From Thiopontia sp964416755 (lineage in GTDB: Bacteria > Pseudomonadota > Gammaproteobacteria > GCF-002020875): DNA of 19,411 nucleotides. Below, one piece after another: positions 1-7,363 of the stretch (positions within the stretch are counted from its first letter, which is position 1; each line of letters opens with the position of its first letter). The position numbers and the translations under genes are program-made. The stretch lies in contig CAYQFH010000048.1 in assembly GCA_964416755.1 (NCBI GenBank), forward strand, positions 1 to 19,411, read 5' to 3'. The notes below the pieces were generated by a model. That model was not told where the DNA came from and searched no databases. It worked only from the letters and a program-made list of their open reading frames with translations.

Positions 1-1084
1 CCTTATCCTCATCGGAGAGTCGCCCATGAGTAGTGGTTGCCGGATGGGTAATGGTGGTCTTGGTGTCCCCCAGATTGGCCGTGATCGAGACCATTTGGGT
101 CGCATTGATCAGTGACCAAGCCGCCTCCTTACCTCCCTCCAGTTCGAATGAGAGGATACCGCCGGTTCCTTTCTGCTGCGCTGCAGCGAGATCATACTGC
201 GGATGGCTCTCCAGCCCCGGATAGTGGACACGATCCACCTGTGGCTGCTGCTCCAACCACTCCGCCAACAACTTCGCATTACGCGAATGGGCTTCCATCC
301 GCAGCTTCAGTGTCTCCAGCCCCTTGAGGAAGATCCAGGCGCTGAATGGGCTCATGGTGGGACCAGCCGTACGTAGAAAACTGTAGACATCGGTACCGAC
401 TACTGCTTCTGAACCGACTACCGCACCACCGACCGCACGCCCCTGCCCATCGAGATACTTGGTCGCGGAGTGCACCACAATATCTGCACCCAGCGACAGT
501 GGTTGCTGCAGTGCAGGGGTACAGAAACAGTTATCAACCACCAATAGGGCCCCGTTACTGTGAGCCAGATCAGCCAGTGCACGAATATCCGCCACCTGCG
601 TCAGCGGATTGGCTGGTGTCTCCAGAAAGAGCAGCCTGGTATTGGGCCGGATCGCCTGCTCCCACGCCTCCAACTCGGTCAGCGAGACAAAGGTGACCTC
701 CACCCCAAACTTGGCCATAAACTGATTGAACAGCACCACCGTGGTGCCGAACACACTACGCGAGACCACAACATGATCTCCCACCTTCAGCAATCCCATA
801 CAGGTTGAGAGAATGGCTGACATGCCGGAGGCGGTCGCCACTGCTCGCTCGCCCCCTTCCAGAGCCGCGAGTCGCTGCTCAAAAATCTTTACAGTAGGAT
901 TGGTAAAGCGGGCATAGATATTACCCGGCTCCTCTCCCGAGAAACGAGCGGCTGCCTGCTCGGCCGAGTCAAAGACAAAACTGGAGGTGGGAAAGATCGG
1001 CTCTCCGTGCACCCCTTCGGGAGTACGTTCATGTCCAGCACGAATCGCCAGTGTAGAAAAACCGTATTCGTCTGGATCAATCAT
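1..1084 (-). CDS. metZ: O-succinylhomoserine sulfhydrylase (partial, 3' end outside window)
   Basis: PLP enzyme of the Cys/Met-metabolism family that makes homocysteine from O-succinylhomoserine and sulfide in the cytoplasm (methionine synthesis by direct sulfhydrylation). About 361 codons are visible from the ATG at 1084, so only the last few dozen residues are missing compared with the usual ~390-400. Seen in the translation: YARFTNPTV (57-65), the SGMSAI turn (86-91), DNCFCTP with the cofactor-ring aspartate at 184, and HSATKYLDGQGR with the Schiff-base lysine at 209. The SATKY(L/I)DGQGR form is typical of MetZ rather than MetB or MetC. The start is supported by GGAG and AGGTGA upstream (ggagaggtgaagtgATG). 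It lies downstream of purF as in Pseudomonas (cvpA-purF-metZ), but 137 bp containing a palindromic repeat separate them. Cystathionine gamma-synthase is the main alternative and is less likely. Confidence 0.93.
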   Translation of the reverse strand, partial: MIDPDEYGFSTLAIRAGHERTPEGVHGEPIFPTSSFVFDSAEQAAARFSGEEPGNIYARFTNPTVKIFEQRLAALEGGERAVATASGMSAILSTCMGLLKVGDHVVVSRSVFGTTVVLFNQFMAKFGVEVTFVSLTELEAWEQAIRPNTRLLFLETPANPLTQVADIRALADLAHSNGALLVVDNCFCTPALQQPLSLGADIVVHSATKYLDGQGRAVGGAVVGSEAVVGTDVYSFLRTAGPTMSPFSAWIFLKGLETLKLRMEAHSRNAKLLAEWLEQQPQVDRVHYPGLESHPQYDLAAAQQKGTGGILSFELEGGKEAAWSLINATQMVSITANLGDTKTTITHPATTTHGRLSDEDK

Positions 1085-1108
1085 CACTTCACCTCTCCGT
1101 AATCGTTC

Positions 1109-1209
1109 AAATTGCGCCTAGATGCTTCAAGAGCAAGGCGGAAAATGTGAGTTTATAAATATAAATGACCATTTTCCAACACCGCTATTGGAGTATTTAG
1201 GCACAATTT
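1109..1209. repeat. Imperfect palindromic intergenic repeat, copy A
   Basis: The 101 bp between metZ and purF form a large inverted repeat. The left arm (1109-1147) starts AAATTGCGCCTAGATGCTTC. The complement of the right arm (1170-1209) starts AAATTGTGCCTAAATACTCC, and both arms end in GGAAAATG near the centre. The centre holds gagtttata and taaatgacc. The same core words (GGAAATG-GAGTTTAT and TAAATGACCATTTTC-AACAC) occur in reverse orientation at 18986-19119, so this is one of two dispersed copies. No ORF is credible. It resembles a MITE or REP-like nonautonomous element; the resulting RNA would fold into a long hairpin between purF and metZ. Confidence 0.75.
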
Positions 1210-1221
1210 GGACGGTTATAC

Positions 1222-2736
1222 TTAAACGTTGTTGTAGACGCCCAACACCTCATCATCCGAGCTATCGTCCTTGCTCTTCTGATCATCGGAACGACACGCC
1301 TCCAGCTGCTGCAGGTAATCATCATCAATCCCGCCGGTGACATAGTTGGCATCAAACACCGAGGTATCAAACTGCTTGATCTGTGGATTGCCCTCCTGCA
1401 CCGAGTCGATCAGATCATTGAGATCCTGGAAGATCAGGCGATCGGCACCAATCCACTCTGCCACCTCCTCCTCAGTACGACCATGGGCGATCAGTTCCGA
1501 GGCGACCGGCATATCAATACCGTAGACATTGGGGTAACGTACTGGTGGCGCTGCCGAAGCAAAATAGACCTTATTCGCCCCTGCACTACGCGCCATCTCG
1601 ATGATCTGTGCCGAGGTGGTACCACGCACGATGGAGTCATCCACCAGCAACACATTCTTTCCCTTGAACTCCAAGCCGAGCGGATTGAGCTTCTGCCGTA
1701 CCGACTTCTTGCGCAGCTTCTGCCCCGGCATGATAAAGGTACGTCCAATGTAACGGTTCTTGATAAAGCCCTCACGATAGACTACATCCAGCGTATAGGC
1801 GAGCTGTGAGGCTGCAGTACGGCTGGTATCGGGAATCGGAATCACCACATCGATGTCGTGTTCCGGCCACTCCTGCAGAATCTTGGTTGCCAGCTTCTCC
1901 CCCATACGCAGGCGCGCCTTGTGCACATGGACGTTATCCAGAATCGAATCGGGGCGGGCAAAGTAGACATGCTCGAAGATACAGGGAGAGAGGGTTGGGT
2001 TCTCTGCACACTGCTGGGTATGCATCTCACCATCGGCGCTGATATAGACCGCCTCACCGGGGTCCAGTTCACGGATCAGCCTGAAACCGAGCGTATCCAC
2101 CGCCACACTCTCAGAGGCGACCATATACTCCTTGTGGCCCGCCTCATCTTCACGCTCACCGATACAGAGCGGACGGATACCGAAGGCATCACGGAAGGCA
2201 ACAATGCCATATCCAGTGATCAGTGCTGCAGCGGTATACCCCCCTTCGCAACGACGATGAACGCCGGACACCGCCTTGAAGACATCCTCCACCTCCAGTC
2301 GTAGTTTGCCCATATGCTGTAGCTCATGCGCAAAGACATTCAACAAGATTTCAGAGTCAGAGTCGGTATTGATATGGCGCAGATCCTCCATATAGAGGTC
2401 ACGCTTGATGCGAGCTGCATTGGTCAGATTGCCATTGTGAGCCAGTGCAATACCATACGGCGAATTGACATAGAACGGCTGCGCCTCGGCTGAGGAGGAG
2501 CAACCTGCCGTTGGATAACGCACATGGCCGATCCCCATATTGCCCTTCAGTCGCAACATGTGGCGGGTATGGAAGACATCCTTGACCAGACCGTTCGCCT
2601 TTCTGAGGAAAACCTTGCCGGAGTCGCAGGTCATGATGCCGGCCGCATCCTGACCACGATGCTGCAATACTGTCAGCCCATCATAGAGCGCCTGATTGAC
2701 CGGAGCGGTCGATACAATTCCGATGATTCCGCACAT
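1222..2736 (-). CDS. purF: Amidophosphoribosyltransferase
   Basis: Catalyses the committed step of de novo purine synthesis: PRPP plus glutamine to phosphoribosylamine. It is 504 residues, the size of E. coli PurF. The protein starts MCGIIGIV, so Cys2 becomes the N-terminal nucleophile of the Ntn glutaminase after Met removal. The glutaminase domain (about 1-240) shows GHVRYPTAG and ALAHNGNLTN. The type I phosphoribosyltransferase domain carries the PRPP loop VLLVDDSIVRGTTS (about 362-375). The last ~40 residues are acidic and variable. No strong Shine-Dalgarno precedes the ATG; cvpA ends only 26 bp upstream, so it is probably translated from a cvpA-purF transcript. No PurR operator was recognised. 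Confidence 0.97.
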   Translation of the reverse strand: MCGIIGIVSTAPVNQALYDGLTVLQHRGQDAAGIMTCDSGKVFLRKANGLVKDVFHTRHMLRLKGNMGIGHVRYPTAGCSSSAEAQPFYVNSPYGIALAHNGNLTNAARIKRDLYMEDLRHINTDSDSEILLNVFAHELQHMGKLRLEVEDVFKAVSGVHRRCEGGYTAAALITGYGIVAFRDAFGIRPLCIGEREDEAGHKEYMVASESVAVDTLGFRLIRELDPGEAVYISADGEMHTQQCAENPTLSPCIFEHVYFARPDSILDNVHVHKARLRMGEKLATKILQEWPEHDIDVVIPIPDTSRTAASQLAYTLDVVYREGFIKNRYIGRTFIMPGQKLRKKSVRQKLNPLGLEFKGKNVLLVDDSIVRGTTSAQIIEMARSAGANKVYFASAAPPVRYPNVYGIDMPVASELIAHGRTEEEVAEWIGADRLIFQDLNDLIDSVQEGNPQIKQFDTSVFDANYVTGGIDDDYLQQLEACRSDDQKSKDDSSDDEVLGVYNNV

Positions 2737-2762
2737 AGATTCTGTCTGCTATCTGGAAAAAA

Positions 2763-3287
2763 TTAACGGGAAGTATACGGGAAATAACTCTTCAGATCTT
2801 CCGGCAACTGCGCCAACAGCCAGTCTGCCATCTTCTGAAAATGTCCCAGCAGCTCCGACTCCTGCCACCAGAGATCCTGGGTCAATGGGGTCATTCCGGC
2901 CACCATCACCAACATGGAGATGATCAACAGACCACGGGCAGTACCAAAGACCATTCCCAGCAGGCTATCCATCCCACCAAAGCCGGTAAACTCGACCACC
3001 TCCTGCACCGCCTTGTTGACCAATGATCCCAAAATCAGAGTAACAAGAAACAGCAGGCCAAAAGAGGCTGCAGCACGTAGTGAAGGGGTCTCGATCAACG
3101 GCTCGAAAAAACGGGCCTGATCAGCAGAGAAGTGGACCGCCACCCAGAAAGCCGCTATCCAGGTCGCCAGCGAAATCGCCTCCTTAAAGAAACCGCGCAG
3201 CAGACTAATACCAGCCGAGATCAGCACAATCGCCAGAATGGCGATATCGATTCCGTTGAGTCCGGTCTGTTCAATTACTGGCGGCAT
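2763..3287 (-). CDS. cvpA: CvpA family inner-membrane protein
   Basis: 174 residues with four hydrophobic segments (roughly 12-30, 33-52, 68-88 and 105-130), matching the CvpA family, originally described as needed for colicin V production and typically encoded just upstream of purF. The N-terminal pattern NGIDIAILAIVLISAGISLL followed by RGFFKEAISLATW is characteristic. The start is fixed by a strong purine-rich ribosome site (ggaaggggggaagATG). In many gammaproteobacteria cvpA follows dedD/folC; here it follows lysS by 25 bp, so the purine pair has become attached to the prfB-lysS unit. The molecular role is not established. Confidence 0.92.
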   Translation of the reverse strand: MPPVIEQTGLNGIDIAILAIVLISAGISLLRGFFKEAISLATWIAAFWVAVHFSADQARFFEPLIETPSLRAAASFGLLFLVTLILGSLVNKAVQEVVEFTGFGGMDSLLGMVFGTARGLLIISMLVMVAGMTPLTQDLWWQESELLGHFQKMADWLLAQLPEDLKSYFPYTSR

Positions 3288-3312
3288 CTTCCCCCCTTCC
3301 TGCCCTGCTTGT

Positions 3313-4815
3313 TTACCCTAATGGTCGCATATGCGGGAAGAGCAATACATCACGAATTGATGGAGAGTCGGTGAAGAGCATCACCAGACGATCAATGCCG
3401 ATCCCCTCACCGGCCGTTGGTGGCATGCCGTGCTCCAGTGCAGTGACGTAGTCCTCATCATAGTGCATCGCCTCATCATCCCCCGCCTCCTTCTCCGCCA
3501 CCTGCGCACGGAAGCGCTCCGCCTGATCTTCATAGTCATTCAGTTCAGAGAAGCCGTTGGCAATCTCGCGTCCACCGACAAAGAACTCGAAGCGGTCGGT
3601 GACGAATGGATCTTCATCATTGCGCCGCGCCAGTGGAGAGACTTCGGTCGGATAGGCGGTAATGAAGGTGGGATGCATCAGACGGTGCTCTACCGTCTTC
3701 TCGAAGATCTCGATCTGCACCTTGCCCAGACCGTAGGACTCTTTCAACGGAATCTCCAGCTTCTCCGCCACCGCACGGGCGCTGTCGAGGTCATCCAGAT
3801 CCGCCTCAGTCAGATCGGGATTAAAGTGTAGAATCGACTCCTTGACCGTCATCCGCGTAAATGGCTTGCCGAAGTCGTAGGTGTCGCCTTGGTAGTTGAC
3901 CGTAGTGGAGCCGAGCACCTCTTCGGTGATCCCGCGCAGCATCGCCTCGGTGGTGTCCATCAGATCGTGATAGTCAGCGTAGGCCTCATAGAACTCGATC
4001 ATGGTGAACTCTGGATTATGGCGCGTAGAAAGCCCCTCATTGCGGAAGTTTCTATTGATCTCGTAAACCCGCTCAAAACCGCCAACCACCAACCGCTTCA
4101 GATACAGCTCCGGGGCGATACGGAGAAAGAGATCCATGTCCAGTGCATTGTGATAGGTGGTGAAGGGGCGCGCAGTGGCACCACCGGGGATCGCCTGCAT
4201 CATCGGCGTCTCCACCTCCATGAAGTCACGCCCGTTGAGGAAGTTGCGGATGTACTGGATCACCTGCACACGGGTCTTGAACACATCGCGTGAGGTATCG
4301 TTCATGATCAGGTCAATATAGCGCTGACGATAACGTGCCTCGGTGTCAGTCAGACCGTGGAACTTCTCCGGTAGAGGACGCACCGACTTGGTCAGCAGGC
4401 GCAGGCTATCCACCTTCACCGAAAGCTCTCCGGTCTTGGTGCGGAACATCACCCCTTCGGCACCGATGATGTCACCCAGATCCCACTTCTTGAAGGCTGC
4501 ATAGACACCCTCGGGCAGAGCATCGCGCTGGACAAAGAGCTGGATCTTGCCGCTCATATCCTTGACGTGGGTAAAGGCGGCCTTGCCCATGATGCGCTTG
4601 GCCATCATCCGTCCGGCCACCGCCACACGAATACCTTCCGCTTCCAGCGCCTCGCCATCCTTGGACTCATATTCGGCGTGCAACTCCCCCGCCATCACAT
4701 TGCGACGAAAGTCGTTGGGGAAGGCGTTGCCCTCTTCACGCAGTGCATCCAATTTCTGGCGGCGCTCTGCAATCAACCGATTTTCATCTACCTCTGTTAC
4801 TTCTTGTTTAGACAT
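3313..4815 (-). CDS. lysS: Lysyl-tRNA synthetase, class II
   Basis: Charges tRNA-Lys in the cytoplasm. 500 residues, close to E. coli LysS (505). The N-terminal OB-fold anticodon-binding domain (about 60-150) is followed by the class II catalytic core: motif 1 near EVETPMMQAIPGGATARPF, motif 2 FRNEGLSTRHNPEFTMIEFY, and motif 3 GEGIGIDRLVMLF close to the C terminus, which ends FPHMRPLG. The ATG at 4815 gives the normal N terminus (an acidic/basic helix starting MSKQEVTEVDENRLIAERR) but has only a weak ribosome site (gagagcatagaaagATG). prfB lies upstream, as in E. coli, where prfB and lysS are cotranscribed, but here a hairpin repeat occupies the 102-bp gap. Confidence 0.97.
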   Translation of the reverse strand: MSKQEVTEVDENRLIAERRQKLDALREEGNAFPNDFRRNVMAGELHAEYESKDGEALEAEGIRVAVAGRMMAKRIMGKAAFTHVKDMSGKIQLFVQRDALPEGVYAAFKKWDLGDIIGAEGVMFRTKTGELSVKVDSLRLLTKSVRPLPEKFHGLTDTEARYRQRYIDLIMNDTSRDVFKTRVQVIQYIRNFLNGRDFMEVETPMMQAIPGGATARPFTTYHNALDMDLFLRIAPELYLKRLVVGGFERVYEINRNFRNEGLSTRHNPEFTMIEFYEAYADYHDLMDTTEAMLRGITEEVLGSTTVNYQGDTYDFGKPFTRMTVKESILHFNPDLTEADLDDLDSARAVAEKLEIPLKESYGLGKVQIEIFEKTVEHRLMHPTFITAYPTEVSPLARRNDEDPFVTDRFEFFVGGREIANGFSELNDYEDQAERFRAQVAEKEAGDDEAMHYDEDYVTALEHGMPPTAGEGIGIDRLVMLFTDSPSIRDVLLFPHMRPLG

Positions 4816-4841
4816 CTTTCTATGCTCTCAAAACGCTATGT

Positions 4842-4910
4842 AACCACAGAGGACACCAAGAGCACAGAGAAATCAATTTGCATCTCTGTGTCCTCTGTGC
4901 CTCTGTGGTG
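4842..4910. repeat. CACAGAG-type hairpin repeat, copy 1
   Basis: The left arm begins accacagaggacacc and the right arm ends ctctgtgcctctgtggt; the arms pair over about 28 nt with small bulges around a short loop (aatcaatttgca). A second copy at 8544-8612 has nearly identical arms and a different loop. Both lie in gaps within apparent operons (prfB-lysS and dnaK-dnaJ). I recognise this as a type of hairpin repeat scattered in intergenic regions of diverse bacteria; the function is unclear. Confidence 0.85.
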
Positions 4911-4917
4911 AATGCTG

Positions 4918-6016
4918 TTATAAACCTGACTTGAGGCTCTCCTCGATAAAGGGATCAAGATCTCCATCCAGCACCGCCTGGGTATTGCCGGTCTCGTGGT
5001 TGGTACGCAGATCCTTGATCCGCGACTGATCCAGTACGTAGGAGCGGATCTGGCTACCCCAACCGATATCGGACTTGGCATCCTCCGCCGCCTGCTTCTC
5101 CTCATTCTGCTTCATCAGCTCCATCTCATAGAGCTTCGCCTTCAGCATGCTCATGGCCGTGGCTTTGTTCTTGTGCTGTGAACGCTCATTCTGGCACTGC
5201 ACCACAATCCCGCTTGGCTCATGGGTGATACGCACCGCCGAGTCGGTGGTGTTGACATGCTGACCACCCGCCCCCTGCGCCCGATAAGTATCGACCCGCA
5301 GATCGGCTGGATTGATATCGACCTCGATATCCTCATTGACCTCGGGATAGACAAAAACTGAAGAGAAGGAGGTGTGGCGACGGTTACCGGAGTCGAACGG
5401 CGATTTACGCACCAGACGGTGCACCCCGGTCTCGGTACGCAGCCAGCCAAAGGCATACTCCCCTCTCACCTGTACCGTGGCCGATTTAATCCCCGCCACC
5501 TCACCAGCAGAGGCCTCCATCAGCTCCACATCAAACCCCTTGCGCTCGCCCCAGCGCAGATACATGCGCAGCAGCATCTCGGCCCAATCCTGCGCTTCGG
5601 TACCACCAGACCCTGATTGAATATCGATATAGGCGTTGGAGGCATCCTGCTGACCAGAGAACATGCGCTGAAACTCCAGCGTCTCGATCTTTGTCGTCAG
5701 CGATTCAAGATCGGCCACCACCTCATTGACCGTCTCTTCATCCTCTTCTGCCTCTGCCATCTCCAGCAGATCATGGGCATCGGTCGTACCAGCAGAGAGT
5801 TCATCAATGCCGTTGACCACCTTCTCCAGCATAGAGCGCTCACGTCCCAGCTCCTGGGCCCGCTCCGGCTCATTCCAGACCTCGGGAGACTCCAGCTCCC
5901 GGTTGACCTCAATCAGACGCTCTGCCTTTTCAGCATAGTCAAAGGTACCCCCTCAGGGCCTCGGTACGCCCTTGCAAATCCTTGATCTGGTTGTAGATGG
6001 GGTTCAATTCAATCAT
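4918..6016 (-). CDS. prfB: Peptide chain release factor 2, with programmed +1 frameshift
   Basis: Recognises UGA/UAA stop codons and triggers peptide release. The reading frame is joined from two parts: 25 codons from the ATG at 6016 (MIELNPIYNQIKDLQ, then GRTEALRGYL) to an in-frame TGA at 5941-5939, then, after skipping one T, the frame from GAC at 5940 to the TAA at 4920-4918. The product is 365 residues, the same as E. coli RF2. With that numbering the stop-recognition tripeptide SPF falls at 205-207 and the catalytic GGQ at 250-252. Residue 246 is Ala, unlike the Thr of E. coli K-12. Any call starting at an internal Met (e.g. 5832, giving 304 residues) misses the true N terminus. lysS follows. 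The upstream -10-like TATAAT is at 6073-6068. Confidence 0.97.
5939..5953 (-). promoter_or_regulatory. RF2 programmed +1 frameshift site
   Basis: Read on the minus strand: AGGGGG TAC CTT TGA C. It has the internal Shine-Dalgarno-like AGGGGG (5953-5948), three nucleotides, the slippery CTT codon (5944-5942) and the in-frame UGA (5941-5939) followed by C, the weak UGA context. Spacing equals that of E. coli prfB (which has TAT instead of TAC). It should autoregulate RF2: low RF2 means slow termination at UGA and more shifting into the full-length frame. Confidence 0.97.
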
Positions 6017-6067
6017 GGTGACTCTTGCCACAGTGGCTCAACAATGTATTACAGTAAAGAGCCGCGA

Positions 6068-6073
6068 ATTATA
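6068..6073 (-). promoter_or_regulatory. Possible -10 element for prfB
   Basis: On the minus strand a perfect TATAAT lies about 52 nt upstream of the prfB ATG, in the 93-bp gap after the secreted orphan gene. No convincing -35 is seen at 16-18 bp upstream, so this is a weak call. It would make prfB-lysS independent of the dnaJ-dapB transcript. Confidence 0.35.
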
Positions 6074-6109
6074 CACACTCAACCCCGGTGAGTGATAGCT
6101 GGAAGCGCC

Positions 6110-6469
6110 TTACCAATCCACCGAATAGTTCATATAGGCTCCCCCCTCCTCCCGGACCGGGCTATTGGTATTGATAGAGAAGTTTTGACCGTTGAAGAGG
6201 GTAATATCATCACCACTGAAGAGGCGCATCGCGGAACCTGTCACCCCGATGATACTCTGCGGAACCCCCAGATCGGTCAGCCCCTCTCCAGCCGAGCGCC
6301 CCAGTACCCGCAGATTGTTTCTCGCAGCTGCACTATAGGCCGAGGATGACATCATAGGGTCAACCGGTAGCCAGTGGATCTCATCATCCCCCATGCCAGG
6401 CAGCGCAATACCCTCTGCCTGCAGTGTGGAACTGCTCAATAAAAGAAGCAGCATAACTATCTTCTTCAT
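6110..6469 (-). CDS. Small secreted or periplasmic protein of unknown function
   Basis: 119 residues if started at the ATG at 6469, which has an excellent ribosome site (gaggaggtgtaagtgATG); a GTG three bases upstream is too close to that site. The N terminus MKKIVMLLLLLSSSTLQAEG is a classic Sec signal peptide with probable cleavage after LQA (about residue 18). There is no lipobox cysteine. The mature part (about 100 residues) is rich in Gly, Ser and Asn, with WLPVDPMMSSSAYSAAARNN and a C terminus ending NYSVDW; I see no known domain, no cysteines and no repeats. It lies 84 bp downstream of dapB on the same strand. The strong ribosome site and signal peptide make it a real gene; the function is unknown. 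Confidence 0.75.
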   Translation of the reverse strand: MKKIVMLLLLLSSSTLQAEGIALPGMGDDEIHWLPVDPMMSSSAYSAAARNNLRVLGRSAGEGLTDLGVPQSIIGVTGSAMRLFSGDDITLFNGQNFSINTNSPVREEGGAYMNYSVDW

Positions 6470-6484
6470 CACTTACACCTCCTC

Positions 6485-6530
6485 AAAACCGCCTATCCAA
6501 CTTGATAATAAGCGGTTTTTCGGAAAACCG
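6485..6530. repeat. Competing inverted repeats in the dapB-orphan gene gap
   Basis: Three related arms lie in a row: AAAACCGC (6485-6492), GCGGTTTT (6512-6519) and AAAACCG (6524-6530). The middle arm can pair with either neighbour: an 8-bp stem with a 19-nt loop, or a 7-bp stem with the tetraloop TCGG. On the minus-strand transcript the last arm ends directly before the GAGGAGG ribosome site of the orphan gene. It may be a weak dapB terminator or a control of the downstream ribosome site. No T-run beyond the stem supports a canonical terminator. Confidence 0.6.
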
Positions 6531-6553
6531 TAAGCACAAAAAGCGTTCAACGG

Positions 6554-7363
6554 CTATCGCAGCCCCAACACATCCTGCATATCAAACAGACCATTCCCCC
6601 TCTCCATCAACCAACCGGCAGCACGCACCGCCCCCTTGGCAAAGGTGAGTCGGCTGGAGGCCTTGTGGGTGATCTCGACCCGCTCGCCGATATCGGCAAA
6701 CAGTACGGTATGGTCTCCAACAATATCGCCAGCACGGATGGTCTCGAAACCAATGGTTTTGCGATCTCTTTCGCCAGTATTGCCCTCGCGACCGTAGACC
6801 GCACACTCTTTCAGGTCACGTCCCAAGGCATCAGCCACCACTTCACCCATACGCAGTGCAGTACCGGAGGGGGCATCGATCTTGTGGCGATGGTGCCCTT
6901 CGATCACTTCGATATCGACCTCATCGCCCATCACACGGGCAGCAATATCGAGCAGTTTGAAGCAGAGATTCACCCCAACACTCATATTGGGGGCAAAGAC
7001 GATAGCAATCTCTTTGGCCGCCTCAGCGATTTTGGCCTTCTCTTCATCACTGAAGCCGGTGGTACCAATCACCATTTTGGTTCCGGACTTGCGGCACAAT
7101 TCGATATTGTCGAGCGTTACATTGGGACGGGTGAAGTCGATCAGTACATCGGCTCCTTCCAGAGCGGCTGCCGGGTGATCACCAAGGGTAACACCAACCT
7201 TGCCCAGCCCCGCCAGTTCACCAGCATCGGCTCCCAGCAGAGAGCTACCACTGCGTTCAATGGTGGAGTGTAGTATCGCTGCAGACTCTTCGTGAGTCGC
7301 CTCGATCAGACTGCGCCCCATGCGCCCTGCTGCCCCGGTAATGGCGATATTTACACTGCTCAT
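6554..7363 (-). CDS. dapB: 4-hydroxy-tetrahydrodipicolinate reductase
   Basis: NAD(P)H-dependent step of the diaminopimelate/lysine pathway in the cytoplasm. 269 residues, normal size. The N-terminal Rossmann motif ITGAAGRMGRSLIEA (GxxGxxG) binds the cofactor. The catalytic signature EGHHRHKIDAPSGTA contains His157 and Lys161, corresponding to His159/Lys163 of E. coli, with the GTAL substrate loop after it. The ATG at 7363 overlaps the dnaJ stop (ATGA, 4 bp), so translation is probably coupled and dapB follows chaperone-cluster transcription. The dnaJ-dapB adjacency is also seen in other proteobacteria. Confidence 0.97.
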   Translation of the reverse strand: MSSVNIAITGAAGRMGRSLIEATHEESAAILHSTIERSGSSLLGADAGELAGLGKVGVTLGDHPAAALEGADVLIDFTRPNVTLDNIELCRKSGTKMVIGTTGFSDEEKAKIAEAAKEIAIVFAPNMSVGVNLCFKLLDIAARVMGDEVDIEVIEGHHRHKIDAPSGTALRMGEVVADALGRDLKECAVYGREGNTGERDRKTIGFETIRAGDIVGDHTVLFADIGERVEITHKASSRLTFAKGAVRAAGWLMERGNGLFDMQDVLGLR

